Assembly (NCBI GenBank): GCA_012837705.1
Contig: DUQQ01000011.1
Coordinates: forward strand, 1-64,000
Source: Hydrogenispora sp.
GTDB lineage: Bacteria > Bacillota > UBA4882 > UBA10575
Reading direction: 5' to 3'
DNA length: 64,000 bases
A program made the translations under genes and the position numbers. Positions 28,102-37,963 of this stretch are shown in pieces (the stretch's first letter is position 1; every line of letters begins with the position of its first letter). Under the pieces are notes generated by a model that was not told the DNA's origin, ran no database searches, and was given only the letters and a program-made list of their open reading frames with translations.

Positions 28102-28723
28102 TGCGACGATCGAGACCATATACATGGTAGGGGTCGCCTTAGTGCTTTCCGCCCTCTTTGGTATTCCCCTCGGGATTTTGCTGGTGATCACCGGGCCGCG
28201 GCACATTAAACCGCTGCCGCTCATCCACCGGACGCTTTCTATTGTGATTAACGTGGGCCGGTCTTTGCCTTTTATTATTCTGTTGGTCGCAATCATCCCC
28301 TTTACCCGCTGGTTGGTGGGGACTTCGATCGGTACGGCCGGGGCGATTGTCCCGTTGACGGTAAGCGCGATTCCTTTTATGGCCCGGGTGGTGGAGAGCG
28401 CCCTTTTGGAGGTGGACTGGGGCGTGATTGAGGCGGCCCAAGCGATGGGAGCTTCGACGGGGCAGATCATTACCAAGGTTCTCATCCCCGAGGCGGTTCC
28501 CGGTTTAGTCTTAGGCGTGACGATGGTGGCGGTCAGCTTGATCAGCTACTCCGCGATGGCCGGTGCGGTTGGCGGTGGTGGCCTGGGCGATTTGGCGATT
28601 CGCTATGGATATCAACGTTTCCGGGGAGACATCATGTTCTTTACTGTTCTGGTGTTGGTGGTTATGGTGCAAAGCATACAATCTTTCGGCGGATGGTTGG
28701 CGAGCCGGTTAAACCACCGCTGA
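28082..28723 (+). CDS. metI: methionine ABC transporter permease
   Basis: Membrane subunit of the methionine importer. The 213-aa protein has five hydrophobic segments and the EAA coupling motif EAAQAMGASTGQIITKVLIPEA split as EAAQAMGAS and KVLIPEA (about 140-160), then the MetI-typical SYSAMAGAVGGGGLGDLAIRYGYQRF. The GTG at 28082 is 9 bases after GGAGG; a TTG at 28076 is too close. It overlaps the metN 3' end, so translation is coupled. Confidence 0.95.
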   Translation: MWGQILNATIETIYMVGVALVLSALFGIPLGILLVITGPRHIKPLPLIHRTLSIVINVGRSLPFIILLVAIIPFTRWLVGTSIGTAGAIVPLTVSAIPFMARVVESALLEVDWGVIEAAQAMGASTGQIITKVLIPEAVPGLVLGVTMVAVSLISYSAMAGAVGGGGLGDLAIRYGYQRFRGDIMFFTVLVLVVMVQSIQSFGGWLASRLNHR

Positions 28724-28755
28724 TCAAAGCGAAATTAAAGTGGAGGTGGATTTGA

Positions 28756-29550
28756 ATGGGTAAGAAAAGGTTTTTGGTTGGGTTGTTGTTTCTCATCGGT
28801 CTCTTGTTCAGCCAAACTTTTGCGGCCGAGACGGTCGAATTAAAAGTGGGTGCGTCGCCCACCCCCCATGCGGGAATTTTAGAGGCGATTAAACCAATGT
28901 TGGCGGCGGAAGGCATTCAACTCCGGATCATTGAGTTTCAAGATTATGTCCAGCCGAATCTAGCCTTGGCGGAAGGGGAGCTTGACGCCAACTTTTTCCA
29001 ACACGTCCCCTATCTCGAGCAGTTTGCGGAGGATCATCGTCTGGAGTTAACTTATATTGCGAAGGTACACATCGAGCCGATGGGTATCTACTCCAAAAAA
29101 ATAACCAAGCTGGAACAATTACGAAACCGTGCTGTCGTTGCGGTACCGAATGATCCGACCAACTGTGGACGGGCGCTGATGTTACTAGAACAAGCGAACT
29201 TGATTGAACTCCGGGACGGCGTTGGTCTACTTGCTACCGAGTTTGACATCGTAAAAAACCCGAAAAAAATTCAAGTCAAAGCCTTGGAAGCAGCTCAGTT
29301 GCCGCGGATTCTCCCCGAGGTTGATCTGGCCGTAATCAATACCAACTATGCGCTTCCGGCAGGTCTGGTTCCGAACCGGGACGCCTTGTTTATTGAAGGG
29401 GCGGAATCGCCTTACGCCAATGTGTTGGCGGTACGGACGGCGGACCAGAATAAACCGGCCCTGCAAAAACTGGCAAAGGCCCTGAACAGTCCGGAGATTA
29501 AAGCCTATCTCCTGGAAAATTTCAGCGGTGATATTGTGCCCGCGTTCTAA
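28756..29550 (+). CDS. metQ: MetQ/NlpA-family methionine-binding protein without lipobox
   Basis: Extracytoplasmic methionine-binding subunit of MetNIQ. The mature part carries the family features VELKVGASPTPHAGIL, DANFFQHVPYLEQF and VHIEPMGIYSKK. The 264-aa precursor starts with a signal peptide (GKKRFLVGLLFLIGLLFSQTFA) that ends in a signal-peptidase-I-like site. There is no cysteine, whereas MetQ proteins are normally lipoproteins. The binding protein would therefore be free in an outer compartment or held some other way. The ATG at 28756 follows GGAGG, 32 bases after metI. A terminator follows. Confidence 0.94.
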   Translation: MGKKRFLVGLLFLIGLLFSQTFAAETVELKVGASPTPHAGILEAIKPMLAAEGIQLRIIEFQDYVQPNLALAEGELDANFFQHVPYLEQFAEDHRLELTYIAKVHIEPMGIYSKKITKLEQLRNRAVVAVPNDPTNCGRALMLLEQANLIELRDGVGLLATEFDIVKNPKKIQVKALEAAQLPRILPEVDLAVINTNYALPAGLVPNRDALFIEGAESPYANVLAVRTADQNKPALQKLAKALNSPEIKAYLLENFSGDIVPAF

Positions 29551-29596
29551 AGGCGAAACTGACAACGGTTCGTTTTAATGTCTTTGTTTAAATGAT

Positions 29597-29626
29597 AAAA
29601 ACCCCTTGTCCAAAGGGGTTTTTTAT
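29597..29626 (+). terminator. intrinsic terminator of metNIQ
   Basis: AAAACCCCTT pairs with AAGGGGTTTT around a 5-base loop (about 29598-29622) and continues into TTTTATTT. Confidence 0.88.
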
Positions 29627-29733
29627 TTGGGTGCGTCGAGGGCAAAAATGTCGTTGCGGTGGAACTACAACCCTAGTTTTGCTAAGGGCACAGGTTTTAC
29701 TGAGTTTAGCGTTGACAAGCGCCGGAGAAGTTT

Positions 29734-30438
29734 CTATAGGGCTCTGATGATTGGGGAAAGTTCGGCAAGGCGGCAGGTGTAATCGGGTTTGATTTTGCTT
29801 TTCCCCCTACTGATTAACCGGTCGGTGACTAAACAAGTCTTCATCCCTACAAGGGCAGCAACCATATCTTCTTCCACATCATTCCCGATCATCATGCATT
29901 CCTCAGCCTTAAGCCCCAATAGATCCAGGATCTCCTGATAGTATTTGGGGTTGGGCTTGCAAAAGTGCATCTTTTCCATGGAAGTGACCAGGAGGTAGGG
30001 CAGATCATGGCAGTTAATCCAGGATAAGCGCTCAAGGAGCGCATAACTGGGAAAGATCGGATTGGTCGCGATGGTAACGGTGAATCCTTGTTCAAGGGCG
30101 GAGGTCAAAAGGGTACGTACCGGGCCAGCTGGTGGCAGGTTGTTGCCGAGGGAACGGTACTCATGGTCATAGAAGTCGCGGAAGATCGGCTCCAAATAGG
30201 ACCGGGACAAGCCGATCCGGGCCGGGAAGTCTTGCCAAAAAACTTCTTCGTTCGTTAAATTCGGGTCATCGCTTTTGACCATCGCCATGGTGCTGGCGAG
30301 CAATTTTTCTTGAAATACTGGCGGTTTTATGGTGGTGGCAAACCGGGCGCTGAGGGCTGAAAGATAGTCCTGGAAGAAAAAATCCAGATCGATCGGGAGC
30401 AGGGTTCCGTCTAAATCGAAAAGTAAGTGTTTGATCAT
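29734..30438 (-). CDS. HAD-superfamily hydrolase
   Basis: The 234-aa protein is a haloacid-dehalogenase-type phosphatase. Motif I DLDGTLLPID (about 8-17) supplies the nucleophile Asp and general acid. Motif II is ATNPIF (about 119), motif III the Lys in CKPNPKYY (about 155), and motif IV GNDVEEDM (about 180). The helical cap lies between motifs I and II. The substrate cannot be inferred. It has its own promoter and faces convergently toward metQ. The ATG at 30438 follows AAGGAAGG. Confidence 0.9.
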   Translation of the reverse strand: MIKHLLFDLDGTLLPIDLDFFFQDYLSALSARFATTIKPPVFQEKLLASTMAMVKSDDPNLTNEEVFWQDFPARIGLSRSYLEPIFRDFYDHEYRSLGNNLPPAGPVRTLLTSALEQGFTVTIATNPIFPSYALLERLSWINCHDLPYLLVTSMEKMHFCKPNPKYYQEILDLLGLKAEECMMIGNDVEEDMVAALVGMKTCLVTDRLISRGKSKIKPDYTCRLAELSPIIRAL

Positions 30439-30476
30439 AATAACCTTCCTTTCTCTCCGCTGGCGGGCTGATTAGA

Positions 30477-30505
30477 ATTATACATAATTGGGTCCGGAAT
30501 GTAAA
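30477..30505 (-). promoter_or_regulatory. sigma-A promoter of the HAD gene
   Basis: On the minus strand, TTTACA (plus 30500-30505) and a perfect TATAAT (plus 30477-30482) are separated by 17 bases. Confidence 0.75.
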
Positions 30506-30551
30506 GGCGCGTTCCTATTTTTACCACCACCGTTTCGACCTTTATGTTACC

Positions 30552-30581
30552 TTGACAAACAAAGGACGGTAATTGTAAAAT
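30552..30581 (+). promoter_or_regulatory. sigma-A promoter of the DUF819 gene
   Basis: A perfect TTGACA (30552-30557) and TAAAAT (30576-30581) are separated by 18 bases. Confidence 0.75.
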
Positions 30582-30629
30582 CTAGTTATTGGCCTTGGAC
30601 TCAGCAAACGAGAGAAGAGAGGCGATGTT

Positions 30630-31736
30630 GTGCAAGTCATCGAAATTATCTTTTATTTTATTACACCATTTTTGATCACCAAAGGGTTACAAAACGCAAA
30701 AAAACTGGGGTTTCTCAGCCCGATTCTCCTCTGTTACCTGGTGGGGATGGTTCTTGGTAACCAAAGTTTCGTCCCGATCAATAAACAATTGGCACTATCC
30801 TTAGCGGAAGTGGCGGTACCGATCGCCATTCCCCTAATCCTTTTTTCCACCGATGTTAAAAGGTGGCTAAAACTGGCGCGGAAGACGGTGCTCTCCTTCG
30901 TCTTGGTGGCCATCAGCGCGGTGGCCAGTGCTGTTCTCGCCGCGTTCTTTTTTTCTTCGGTTCCAGAATACTGGAAAATATCCGGAATGTTAGTAGGGGT
31001 GTACACGGGAGGAACCCCTAATTTGATGGCCATCGGCATGGGGTTGCAGGTCCGGGAGGAAACATTGCTCTTAACCAATACTGCCGATGCGATCATGGGG
31101 GGGTTCTACTTTTTGTTCCTGGTAACCGGAGCAAAATGGCTGATCGGGAAGGTTCTACCTTCCTTCTCTTCTCCGTTTATGGAACCCGCCTTGGCGGCGA
31201 CGGAGGAGGAAGGATCCAAGGTTGAATTGGGCTTTGCGGTCCTGTTATCCATATTATGTGTGGGGATCAGTGCCGGGATCGCCCTGCTGGTCACCGGGGG
31301 GCTTGATGTCAGCATAATTATGTTAATACTCACCACCCTTGGCGTCGCGGCCTCTTTCCATCAGCGTGTCCGGCGGATTAAAGGCACCTACGAAGCAGGG
31401 CAGTATTTTATCCTTGTCTTTTCGTTGACGCTGGGGACGAATATCAATTTTCAAGAGATCTTGGGTTCCAGTTCGGGAATCTTTCTTTACACCGCCTTTG
31501 TGATGGCGTCCGCGATCGTAATCCATTTAATCCTGGCGTGGATCTTTCGGATTGATGCGGATACCATGCTTATTACCTCAACGGCGGGGATCTTTGGTCC
31601 GGCCTTTATCGGACCGGTTGCCGAGCGCTTACGGAACCGAGAGGTGATTGTGCCGGGGTTAACCTGTGGTTTAGTGGGGTATGCCATCGGTAATTACTTG
31701 GGCTTTGCTGTTGCTTGGTTACTAATGCCACGCTAA
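30630..31736 (+). CDS. DUF819-family integral membrane protein
   Basis: The 368-aa protein has about ten hydrophobic segments and matches the DUF819 (YjcL-like) family in overall pattern. Characteristic pieces are TPFLITKGLQNAKKLGFLSP, AIPLILFSTDVKRWL, GGTPNLMAIGMGL and the C-terminal GLVGYAIGNYLGFAVAWLL. A transport role is usually assumed, but no substrate has been shown that I know of. The GTG at 30630 follows GAGAGG. It is followed after 15 bases by the GNAT-like gene, so the two probably share a transcript. Confidence 0.85.
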   Translation: MQVIEIIFYFITPFLITKGLQNAKKLGFLSPILLCYLVGMVLGNQSFVPINKQLALSLAEVAVPIAIPLILFSTDVKRWLKLARKTVLSFVLVAISAVASAVLAAFFFSSVPEYWKISGMLVGVYTGGTPNLMAIGMGLQVREETLLLTNTADAIMGGFYFLFLVTGAKWLIGKVLPSFSSPFMEPALAATEEEGSKVELGFAVLLSILCVGISAGIALLVTGGLDVSIIMLILTTLGVAASFHQRVRRIKGTYEAGQYFILVFSLTLGTNINFQEILGSSSGIFLYTAFVMASAIVIHLILAWIFRIDADTMLITSTAGIFGPAFIGPVAERLRNREVIVPGLTCGLVGYAIGNYLGFAVAWLLMPR

Positions 31737-31751
31737 GATGGGAGTAGAACA

Positions 31752-32870
31752 ATGCTTAAAATTAGTGAAGTAAAAGACGTTAAAGGATTAAAAAAGTTCA
31801 TTGCGTTACCGTGGGTGATCTATCAAAACGATCCCAACTGGGTACCACCCCTCCGCGGGCAACAGCTCCGCACCTTACAAGGGAAAAACAATCCCCTCCT
31901 GGCCAACGGGGAGCATACTTTCTTTCTGGCACAGGTCGGGGAGAAAGTGGTGGGACGGCTTTTAGTCGGAATTAACCGGAAACTGAATCGGGAAAAGAAC
32001 AAACAAGAAGGCTATCTGAGCCTTTTTGAAGCGATTGAAGACCGGGAAGTGGCCTTTGCTTTATTTGATGCCGCTAGTCAGTGGTTAAGGGCGCGGGGGA
32101 TTTCTAGTATTGTCGGGCCGGTCTCCCCGACCAACGGCGATGATAACCGGGGGATTTTAATCCAGGGCTTTGACGGGCCACCGGTGCTGATGAATTCTTA
32201 CAACCCTCCTTATTACGAAAGCTTCTTTGAAGACTATGGCTTTGGTAAGGATATGGACCTCTTCGCTTTTTATCTGGATGTGGCAAGTTTGGATACGGAA
32301 CGCTTCGACCGGGTTGTCTCCTACGCGATGCGGAAATACCAGTTTCGGATCGACCGTTTTGACCGGAAACAGTTGGATCGGGAGATTCGTGATATTAAAA
32401 GAATCTTGGATTTAGCGATGCCCGCCACCTGGGAGCATTTAACCCCACCCTCACTGGAGGAGATTAGGTCGGAATTCCAGACTTTAGTCCAGTTTATGGA
32501 TGCTGATCTGGTCTATATCGCTCGTTCTGGCAAGGAGCCCATTGGTTTTGTGGTTGGTTTACCTGACTATAACCAAGTCTTGATACGACTGAATGGCCGT
32601 TTGTTCCCCTTGGGTTGGGCGAAATACCTCTGGTATAAACGGCGGATCACCGGAGCGCGGGTCTTTATCCAGTTTGTAGTCCCACAGTTCAGAAACAAGG
32701 CGGTGAATGGTGCAATCTACCACCGTCTGATGGTGGAAGCACGCAAAAAAGGTTATAAGTATGGGGAAGGTTCGGCCATTGCCGAGATGAATAAGGAGTC
32801 GATCCGTTCGGTGGAAGGAGCGGGCGGGCGGCTTTACCGGACCTACCGGATCTACCGGAAGGAACTATAA
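31752..32870 (+). CDS. GNAT-like acyltransferase-fold protein of unknown substrate
   Basis: This 372-aa protein looks like the large YghO-type GNAT proteins. The C-terminal half has an acyl-CoA-binding-like strand and helix (VVPQFRNKAVNGAIYHRLM, about 305-325) followed by a conserved AEMNKESIRSVEGAGGRLYR. The N-terminal half holds GPVSPTNGDDNRG, a loop diagnostic of the family. No substrate or partner is known to me. It is encoded 15 bases after the DUF819 membrane protein, which may suggest a joint role. ATG at 31752, ribosome site GGGAG. Confidence 0.75.
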   Translation: MLKISEVKDVKGLKKFIALPWVIYQNDPNWVPPLRGQQLRTLQGKNNPLLANGEHTFFLAQVGEKVVGRLLVGINRKLNREKNKQEGYLSLFEAIEDREVAFALFDAASQWLRARGISSIVGPVSPTNGDDNRGILIQGFDGPPVLMNSYNPPYYESFFEDYGFGKDMDLFAFYLDVASLDTERFDRVVSYAMRKYQFRIDRFDRKQLDREIRDIKRILDLAMPATWEHLTPPSLEEIRSEFQTLVQFMDADLVYIARSGKEPIGFVVGLPDYNQVLIRLNGRLFPLGWAKYLWYKRRITGARVFIQFVVPQFRNKAVNGAIYHRLMVEARKKGYKYGEGSAIAEMNKESIRSVEGAGGRLYRTYRIYRKEL

Positions 32871-32901
32871 TTGACCGTTCGGCGGTTAATCGGCTGCACT
32901 T

Positions 32902-32955
32902 AAGAAGAACGCAAAACCCAGCCCACAGAGGGTTAAGTTTTGCGTTCTTCTTCTT
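32902..32955. terminator. long bidirectional terminator between the GNAT-like gene and uvrA
   Basis: A 16-bp perfect stem (AAGAAGAACGCAAAAC at 32902-32917; GTTTTGCGTTCTTCTT at 32937-32952) closes a further CCC/GGG pairing. T-rich ends lie on both strands. It separates two convergent transcripts. Confidence 0.85.
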
Positions 32956-32998
32956 TATTGCTTTAAAAGATCAAGTATTTGTCCGGTTTTCAGGCCCG

Positions 32999-35845
32999 TC
33001 AGGCTTCTTTTCCGACCGGAACAAGGCCTAAGAGTGGACGGAGAACTTCGCCGGTATAAGAGGTGGGGCTTTTGGCGACCTCTTCAGGGGTACCGATGGC
33101 AACAACCTGGCCGCCCCGAGCGCCGCCCTCCGGACCAAGATCAATTAGGTAGTCGGCGGTTTTAATCACTTCCAGATTGTGCTCGATCACCAGGACGGTG
33201 TTCCCGCTATCAACCAGCCGTTGTAAGATCTCGAGGAGCTTTTCGACGTCGGCAAAGTGTAGACCGGTTGTGGGCTCGTCCAAAATATAAAAGGTCCGAC
33301 CATTACTGCGTTTCGCCAACTCGGTGGCCAGTTTGACCCGTTGAGCTTCACCCCCCGAAAGGGTGGTCGCAGATTGTCCCAGCTTAATGTAGCCTAAACC
33401 TACATCGTGCAGCGTCTGTAGCCGCCGTTGGATCCGCGGATGATTAGCGAAAAACTCCAGAGCTTCCTCGACGGGCATTTCGAGAATATCGGCGATGGTT
33501 TTACCGCGGTATTTTACTTCAAGGGTCTCCCGGTTATATCGTTTTCCCTTACAGACTTCGCAAGGAACATAGACGTCGGGGAGGAAGTGCATCTCGATGC
33601 GGATGATCCCATCACCGGTACAGGCTTCACAGCGGCCGCCTTTGACATTAAAGGAAAAACGGCCCGGTTTATATCCCCGTAATTTCGCTTCCGGGGTTTC
33701 GGCAAAGACGGCCCGGATCTCATCGAAGACCCCCGTATAGGTGGCCGGATTCGAACGGGGGGTACGGCCAATTGGTGATTGGTCGATGTTGATCACCTTA
33801 TCCAAGTGTTCAAGGCCGTCGATCCCGCGGTGTGCGCCGGGATAAAGGGTGGTCGCCCGGTTCAGTTTACGGGCTAAAACGGGGTAAAGGATCTCATTGA
33901 TGAGGGTACTTTTGCCGGAACCGGAGACTCCAGTAACCGCGACAAAACATCCTAATGGAATGGAAACATCGATATTTTTCAGGTTATGCTCCTGGGCCCC
34001 TTTAATCGTTAAACATTTACCGTTACCGGGACGGCGTAGAGCCGGGACGGGAATCTGGCGTTGGCCCGACAGGTAGGCACCAGTAAGTGATTGGGGGCAA
34101 CGGGTAATCGTCGCTAAATCTCCGGCAGCGATCACTTCACCACCGTGGGCACCTGCACCGGGTCCGATATCAACCAGGTAGTCGGCGGCCCGCATCATCT
34201 CTTCATCGTGTTCGACGACGATCAAAGTGTTCCCTAAATCACGTAGGTTGAGCAGGGCATTGATCAAACGCTGGTTGTCTCTTTGGTGCAAACCGATGCT
34301 CGGTTCATCCAGAATGTACAAGACCCCCACCAAGGAAGATCCAATCTGGGTGGCCAGCCGGATGCGTTGGGCTTCACCGCCCGACAGGGAACCGGCGGTC
34401 CGGTCAAGGGTCAGATAGTCGAGGCCAACTTCAACCAGGAAGCCCAGGCGTTTATCGATCTCTTTTAAAATCTGCTTGGCGATAAGCTGTTCTTTCTCCG
34501 AGAGCGCTAAGGAAGAGAAGAAGGTTTTAGCTTTATCGATGGAAAAAGCCGCTACCTGGCTGATGTTATAAGATCCGATCTTTACAGCCAGACTCTCCGG
34601 CCGGAGCCGGGCGCCGTGGCAACTGCTGCAGGGGCGTACGGTCATAAAGCGGTTCTCAAAATCTTGGCGAATCGCCTCCGAGTCGGTCCTCCGGTACCGT
34701 CGGCTCAGGTTGTTAATGATCCCTTCGAAGCGGACCTCTTGCCGCCACTCGCGTCCGTTTTTGCCTTGATAAACGACGGGGATCTTTTCCCGGCCTGAAC
34801 CATAAAGGATCGCGTCGACCTGTGTGGCGGTCGCATCCTTTAAGGGAAGATCCGGGTCAAGACCGTAGTGGCGGGCCACACTTAGTAGATACTGCAGGGA
34901 CCAGGAGCTCTGGTTGGCGCTCCAGGGCAGGACCGCGCCTTCACTGATGGAACGGTTTTTATCCAGAATCTTTTCGGGATCAATCTCCAGTTTAAACCCG
35001 AGTCCGTCGCAGTCGGGACAGGCACCGTAGGGTGAGTTAAAGGAGAACATCCGCGGGGTAATCTCCTCAAAACTAAAACCACACTGGGGACAGGCGAAAT
35101 TGGCGCTGAACAATGTTTCTTCGCCCGATAGCGGATCAATAATAACAAGACCTTTGGCCATGTCAAGGGCCAGTTCGACCGAGTCGGCCAGCCGCTGCTC
35201 GATCCCGGGCCGCAGGATGAGCCGGTCCACGACAACCTCGATCCAGTGTTGTTTGTACCTGCTCAAGGTGATTTCATCATCCAGGTTATAAATCTCTCCG
35301 TCAACCCGTACCCGGACGAAACCCTCTTTTTTCAGATCGGAAAAGACCTTGGTGTATTCGCCTTTTCGCCCCCGGACGATCGGAGCGAGGACGTGAAACC
35401 GGGTTTCCGTTGGAAGGGTCATGACTTGATCGACAATCTGCTCCACGGTCTGCTTGGTAATGGGACAGCCACAGGTGGGACAGAAGGGCTGGCCAATCCG
35501 GGCAAACAGCAGGCGGAGGTAGTCATAGATTTCGGTGACCGTTCCCACGGTGGAACGGGGGTTCCGCGAAGTTGTTTTCTGGTCGATGGAGATCGCCGGA
35601 GAAAGGCCTTCGATGTAGTCCACATCGGGTTTGTCCATTTGACCAAGGAACTGGCGGGCGTAAGCGGAGAGTGATTCCACGTAGCGCCGCTGTCCTTCCG
35701 CGTAAATAGTATCAAAGGCCAGTGAAGATTTACCCGAACCGGAGATCCCAGTCATCACGATCAACTGGTTCCGGGGAATCTCCAGGTCAATATTTTTCAG
35801 GTTATGGACACGCGCGCCGCGTATGGTGATTCGGTCCTTTTTCAT
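32999..35845 (-). CDS. uvrA: excinuclease ABC subunit A
   Basis: UvrA is the damage-sensing ATPase of nucleotide excision repair; it delivers UvrB to lesions. The 948-aa protein has two ABC modules. The first has Walker [11 protein letters not shown] (about 31-40), a signature domain and zinc-binding CPTCGCPI and CPQCGFSF...CPDC. The second has Walker [19 protein letters not shown], signature [15 protein letters not shown] and Walker [11 protein letters not shown]. Length is normal. The ATG at 35845 is 6 bases after the uvrB stop, so uvrBA is an operon. Confidence 0.98.
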   Translation of the reverse strand: MKKDRITIRGARVHNLKNIDLEIPRNQLIVMTGISGSGKSSLAFDTIYAEGQRRYVESLSAYARQFLGQMDKPDVDYIEGLSPAISIDQKTTSRNPRSTVGTVTEIYDYLRLLFARIGQPFCPTCGCPITKQTVEQIVDQVMTLPTETRFHVLAPIVRGRKGEYTKVFSDLKKEGFVRVRVDGEIYNLDDEITLSRYKQHWIEVVVDRLILRPGIEQRLADSVELALDMAKGLVIIDPLSGEETLFSANFACPQCGFSFEEITPRMFSFNSPYGACPDCDGLGFKLEIDPEKILDKNRSISEGAVLPWSANQSSWSLQYLLSVARHYGLDPDLPLKDATATQVDAILYGSGREKIPVVYQGKNGREWRQEVRFEGIINNLSRRYRRTDSEAIRQDFENRFMTVRPCSSCHGARLRPESLAVKIGSYNISQVAAFSIDKAKTFFSSLALSEKEQLIAKQILKEIDKRLGFLVEVGLDYLTLDRTAGSLSGGEAQRIRLATQIGSSLVGVLYILDEPSIGLHQRDNQRLINALLNLRDLGNTLIVVEHDEEMMRAADYLVDIGPGAGAHGGEVIAAGDLATITRCPQSLTGAYLSGQRQIPVPALRRPGNGKCLTIKGAQEHNLKNIDVSIPLGCFVAVTGVSGSGKSTLINEILYPVLARKLNRATTLYPGAHRGIDGLEHLDKVINIDQSPIGRTPRSNPATYTGVFDEIRAVFAETPEAKLRGYKPGRFSFNVKGGRCEACTGDGIIRIEMHFLPDVYVPCEVCKGKRYNRETLEVKYRGKTIADILEMPVEEALEFFANHPRIQRRLQTLHDVGLGYIKLGQSATTLSGGEAQRVKLATELAKRSNGRTFYILDEPTTGLHFADVEKLLEILQRLVDSGNTVLVIEHNLEVIKTADYLIDLGPEGGARGGQVVAIGTPEEVAKSPTSYTGEVLRPLLGLVPVGKEA

Positions 35846-35851
35846 CTCTGC

Positions 35852-37825
35852 TCATTCCTCCAGTAATTTCTGCCATTCCTTTATTTCATCCCGTAATTGG
35901 GCCGCGGTCTCGAACTCTAGTTTGCCCGCTGCTTCTAACATCTCGGCTTCTAACCGGTTAATGGTCTCCTCTACTTCAGCCCGGGTCATTTTCTGTTGTT
36001 TGGCGTGATAGGCCACTTTCTCTTCCGCCACCTGTTCCAGGTTGATCAGATCGCGGACCGCTTTTTGGACCGAGGCCGGAGTGATGTTGTGCTCCTCGTT
36101 ATAACGGATCTGTTTGGTACGGCGCCGGTTGGTCTCTTGGATGGCGCGGGCCATCGAATCGGTCACCTGGTCAGCGTACATGATTACTTTTCCGGCTACA
36201 TGGCGGGCGGCCCGACCGATAATCTGGATTAAAGTGGTCTCGGAACGGAGAAAACCTTCTTTATCCGCGTCTAGGATCGCCACCAGTGTTACTTCGGGGA
36301 GATCTAACCCTTCTCGTAATAAGTTGATCCCGACGAGGACATCGAATTTGCCAAGCCGAAGATCGCGTAGGATCTCAACCCGGTCCATCGTGTGGATCTC
36401 CGAGTGGAGATATTTCACCCGAAAGCTGGCTTCTTCCAAGTATTCGGTTAGATCCTCAGCCATCCGTTTGGTTAAGGTAATGACGAGAACCCGCTCTTGG
36501 CGGTCAACCCGCTGGCGAATCTCCTCCATCAGATCATCGATCTGCCCTTTCACCGGGCGGACTTCCACCTCCGGATCCAACAGGCCGGTGGGGCGAATGA
36601 CCTGTTCGACCACTTGCGAGGCCTTTTGAAGTTCGTAGGCGGCCGGTGTAGCCGAGACGTAGATCACTTGATTTATGGCTTGTTCAAACTCTTCGAAGCG
36701 GAGTGGGCGGTTATCCAAGGCGGAAGGTAGGCGGAAGCCGTATCCAACCAGTGTTTCCTTGCGGGAACGGTCTCCGGCGTACATCGCCCGGAGTTGGGGG
36801 ATGGTCACATGGGACTCGTCGATGAAGAGTAAAAAATCGTCGGGGAAATAATCAAGGAGGGTGGCCGGGGGTTCGCCCGGCTGCCGTCCCGTCAGGTGGC
36901 GGGAGTAGTTCTCAATCCCCTGACAGTAGCCGACCTCTTGCATCATTTCTAAGTCAAAACGGGTCCGTTGTTCCAACCTTTGGGCTTCCAAAAGTTTCCC
37001 GGATTCACGTAAACGGGCCAGTTCCGTTTGGAGCTCAGCTTCGATCGAGCGGATCGCCGCCTTCATCCTTTCTTCACTGGTTACGTAGTGGGTGCCCGGG
37101 TAGATCGTGATCTGCTCTTTCTCGCCCAGGATCTCCCCAGTTAAAGGGTCAACTTCAAGGATGCGGTCGATTTCATCCCCAAAGAGCTCAATCCGGATCA
37201 CGGTTTCGCCATAGACCGGTATAATCTCGATCACATCCCCGCGCACCCGAAAGGTGCCGCGGGTAAAGCCGACGTCGTTCCGGGTATATTGGATCCCCAC
37301 CAGACGGCGGAGGATCTTATCACGGTTCCGGGTGTCTCCGTGCTGAAGCGAGAGGGTCATCCCCTGGTAGTCTTCGGGGGATCCCAGCCCGTAGATGCAA
37401 GAGACACTAGCCACAATTAAAACATCCCGCCGTTCGAAAAGGGCGGAAGTGGAGGCGTGGCGCAGCCGATCAATCTCCTCGTTAATACTGGCGTCTTTTT
37501 CAATGTAGGTGTCAGACTGGGGGATGTAGGCCTCCGGTTGGTAGTAGTCGTAATAACTGACAAAATAATGGACGGCATTCTCTGGAAAGAACTCTTTGAA
37601 TTCACTGTATAATTGGGCCGCAAGGGTTTTATTATGGGCAATAACCAAGGTGGGCCGGTTGATCCGGGCCACCACATTGGCCATGGTAAAAGTCTTCCCG
37701 GATCCAGTAACACCCAACAAAACTTGGTGGGGCATTCCGGCTTCGAGACCTGCGGTTAATTGCGCAACGGCCTGCGGTTGGTCGCCGCGAAGCGTATAAG
37801 GGGAAACCAACTTGAATCCGGACAT
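35852..37825 (-). CDS. uvrB: excinuclease ABC subunit B
   Basis: UvrB is the damage-verifying helicase-like subunit that recruits UvrC. The 657-aa protein has Walker [14 protein letters not shown] (about 38-50), the beta-hairpin region [20 protein letters not shown] (about 92-111), helicase motifs DESHVTIPQ and QIIGRAARH, and a C-terminal UVR motif ([20 protein letters not shown]). I use the ATG at 37825, 8 bases after GGAG; a TTG one codon earlier is possible. A consensus promoter and a LexA-like site lie upstream. Confidence 0.98.
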   Translation of the reverse strand: MSGFKLVSPYTLRGDQPQAVAQLTAGLEAGMPHQVLLGVTGSGKTFTMANVVARINRPTLVIAHNKTLAAQLYSEFKEFFPENAVHYFVSYYDYYQPEAYIPQSDTYIEKDASINEEIDRLRHASTSALFERRDVLIVASVSCIYGLGSPEDYQGMTLSLQHGDTRNRDKILRRLVGIQYTRNDVGFTRGTFRVRGDVIEIIPVYGETVIRIELFGDEIDRILEVDPLTGEILGEKEQITIYPGTHYVTSEERMKAAIRSIEAELQTELARLRESGKLLEAQRLEQRTRFDLEMMQEVGYCQGIENYSRHLTGRQPGEPPATLLDYFPDDFLLFIDESHVTIPQLRAMYAGDRSRKETLVGYGFRLPSALDNRPLRFEEFEQAINQVIYVSATPAAYELQKASQVVEQVIRPTGLLDPEVEVRPVKGQIDDLMEEIRQRVDRQERVLVITLTKRMAEDLTEYLEEASFRVKYLHSEIHTMDRVEILRDLRLGKFDVLVGINLLREGLDLPEVTLVAILDADKEGFLRSETTLIQIIGRAARHVAGKVIMYADQVTDSMARAIQETNRRRTKQIRYNEEHNITPASVQKAVRDLINLEQVAEEKVAYHAKQQKMTRAEVEETINRLEAEMLEAAGKLEFETAAQLRDEIKEWQKLLEE

Positions 37826-37862
37826 CAAATCATCTCCAAACTGTATTGTTTACATAAAAACT

Positions 37863-37891
37863 AGTATAGCAAAGGGGAAGGAAAAAGACAA
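37863..37891 (-). promoter_or_regulatory. sigma-A promoter of uvrBA
   Basis: On the minus strand, TTGTCT (plus 37886-37891) and TATACT (plus 37863-37868) are separated by 17 bases. The -10 lies about 38 bases before the uvrB start. Confidence 0.8.
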
Positions 37892-37892
37892 G

Positions 37893-37930
37893 GAAAAAAG
37901 AAGCGTCGAACATACATTCGTGTTCGACAC
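37893..37930 (-). terminator. intrinsic terminator after the deacetylase gene
   Basis: GTCGAACA (37905-37912) pairs with TGTTCGAC (37921-37928). On the minus strand GCTTCTTTTTTCC follows, about 35 bases after the deacetylase stop. The loop contains the LexA-like site. Confidence 0.7.
37907..37920. promoter_or_regulatory. LexA/DinR-box-like site upstream of uvrB
   Basis: On the minus strand the sequence is CGAATGTATGTTCG, one mismatch from the Gram-positive LexA consensus CGAACRNRYGTTCG. It lies 16 bases upstream of the uvrB -35. uvrBA is part of the SOS regulon in Bacillus, which supports the reading. No lexA gene is in the window. Confidence 0.55.
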
Positions 37931-37963
37931 AAAAGAAGCAAATCCTCTTTCGGGAGGTTAAAC

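Noticed and set aside
29695..29735. Fourth copy of the dispersed repeat
   Set aside because: GACAAGCGCCGGAG resembles one block of copy A, but no other block or hairpin follows, so it is probably chance.
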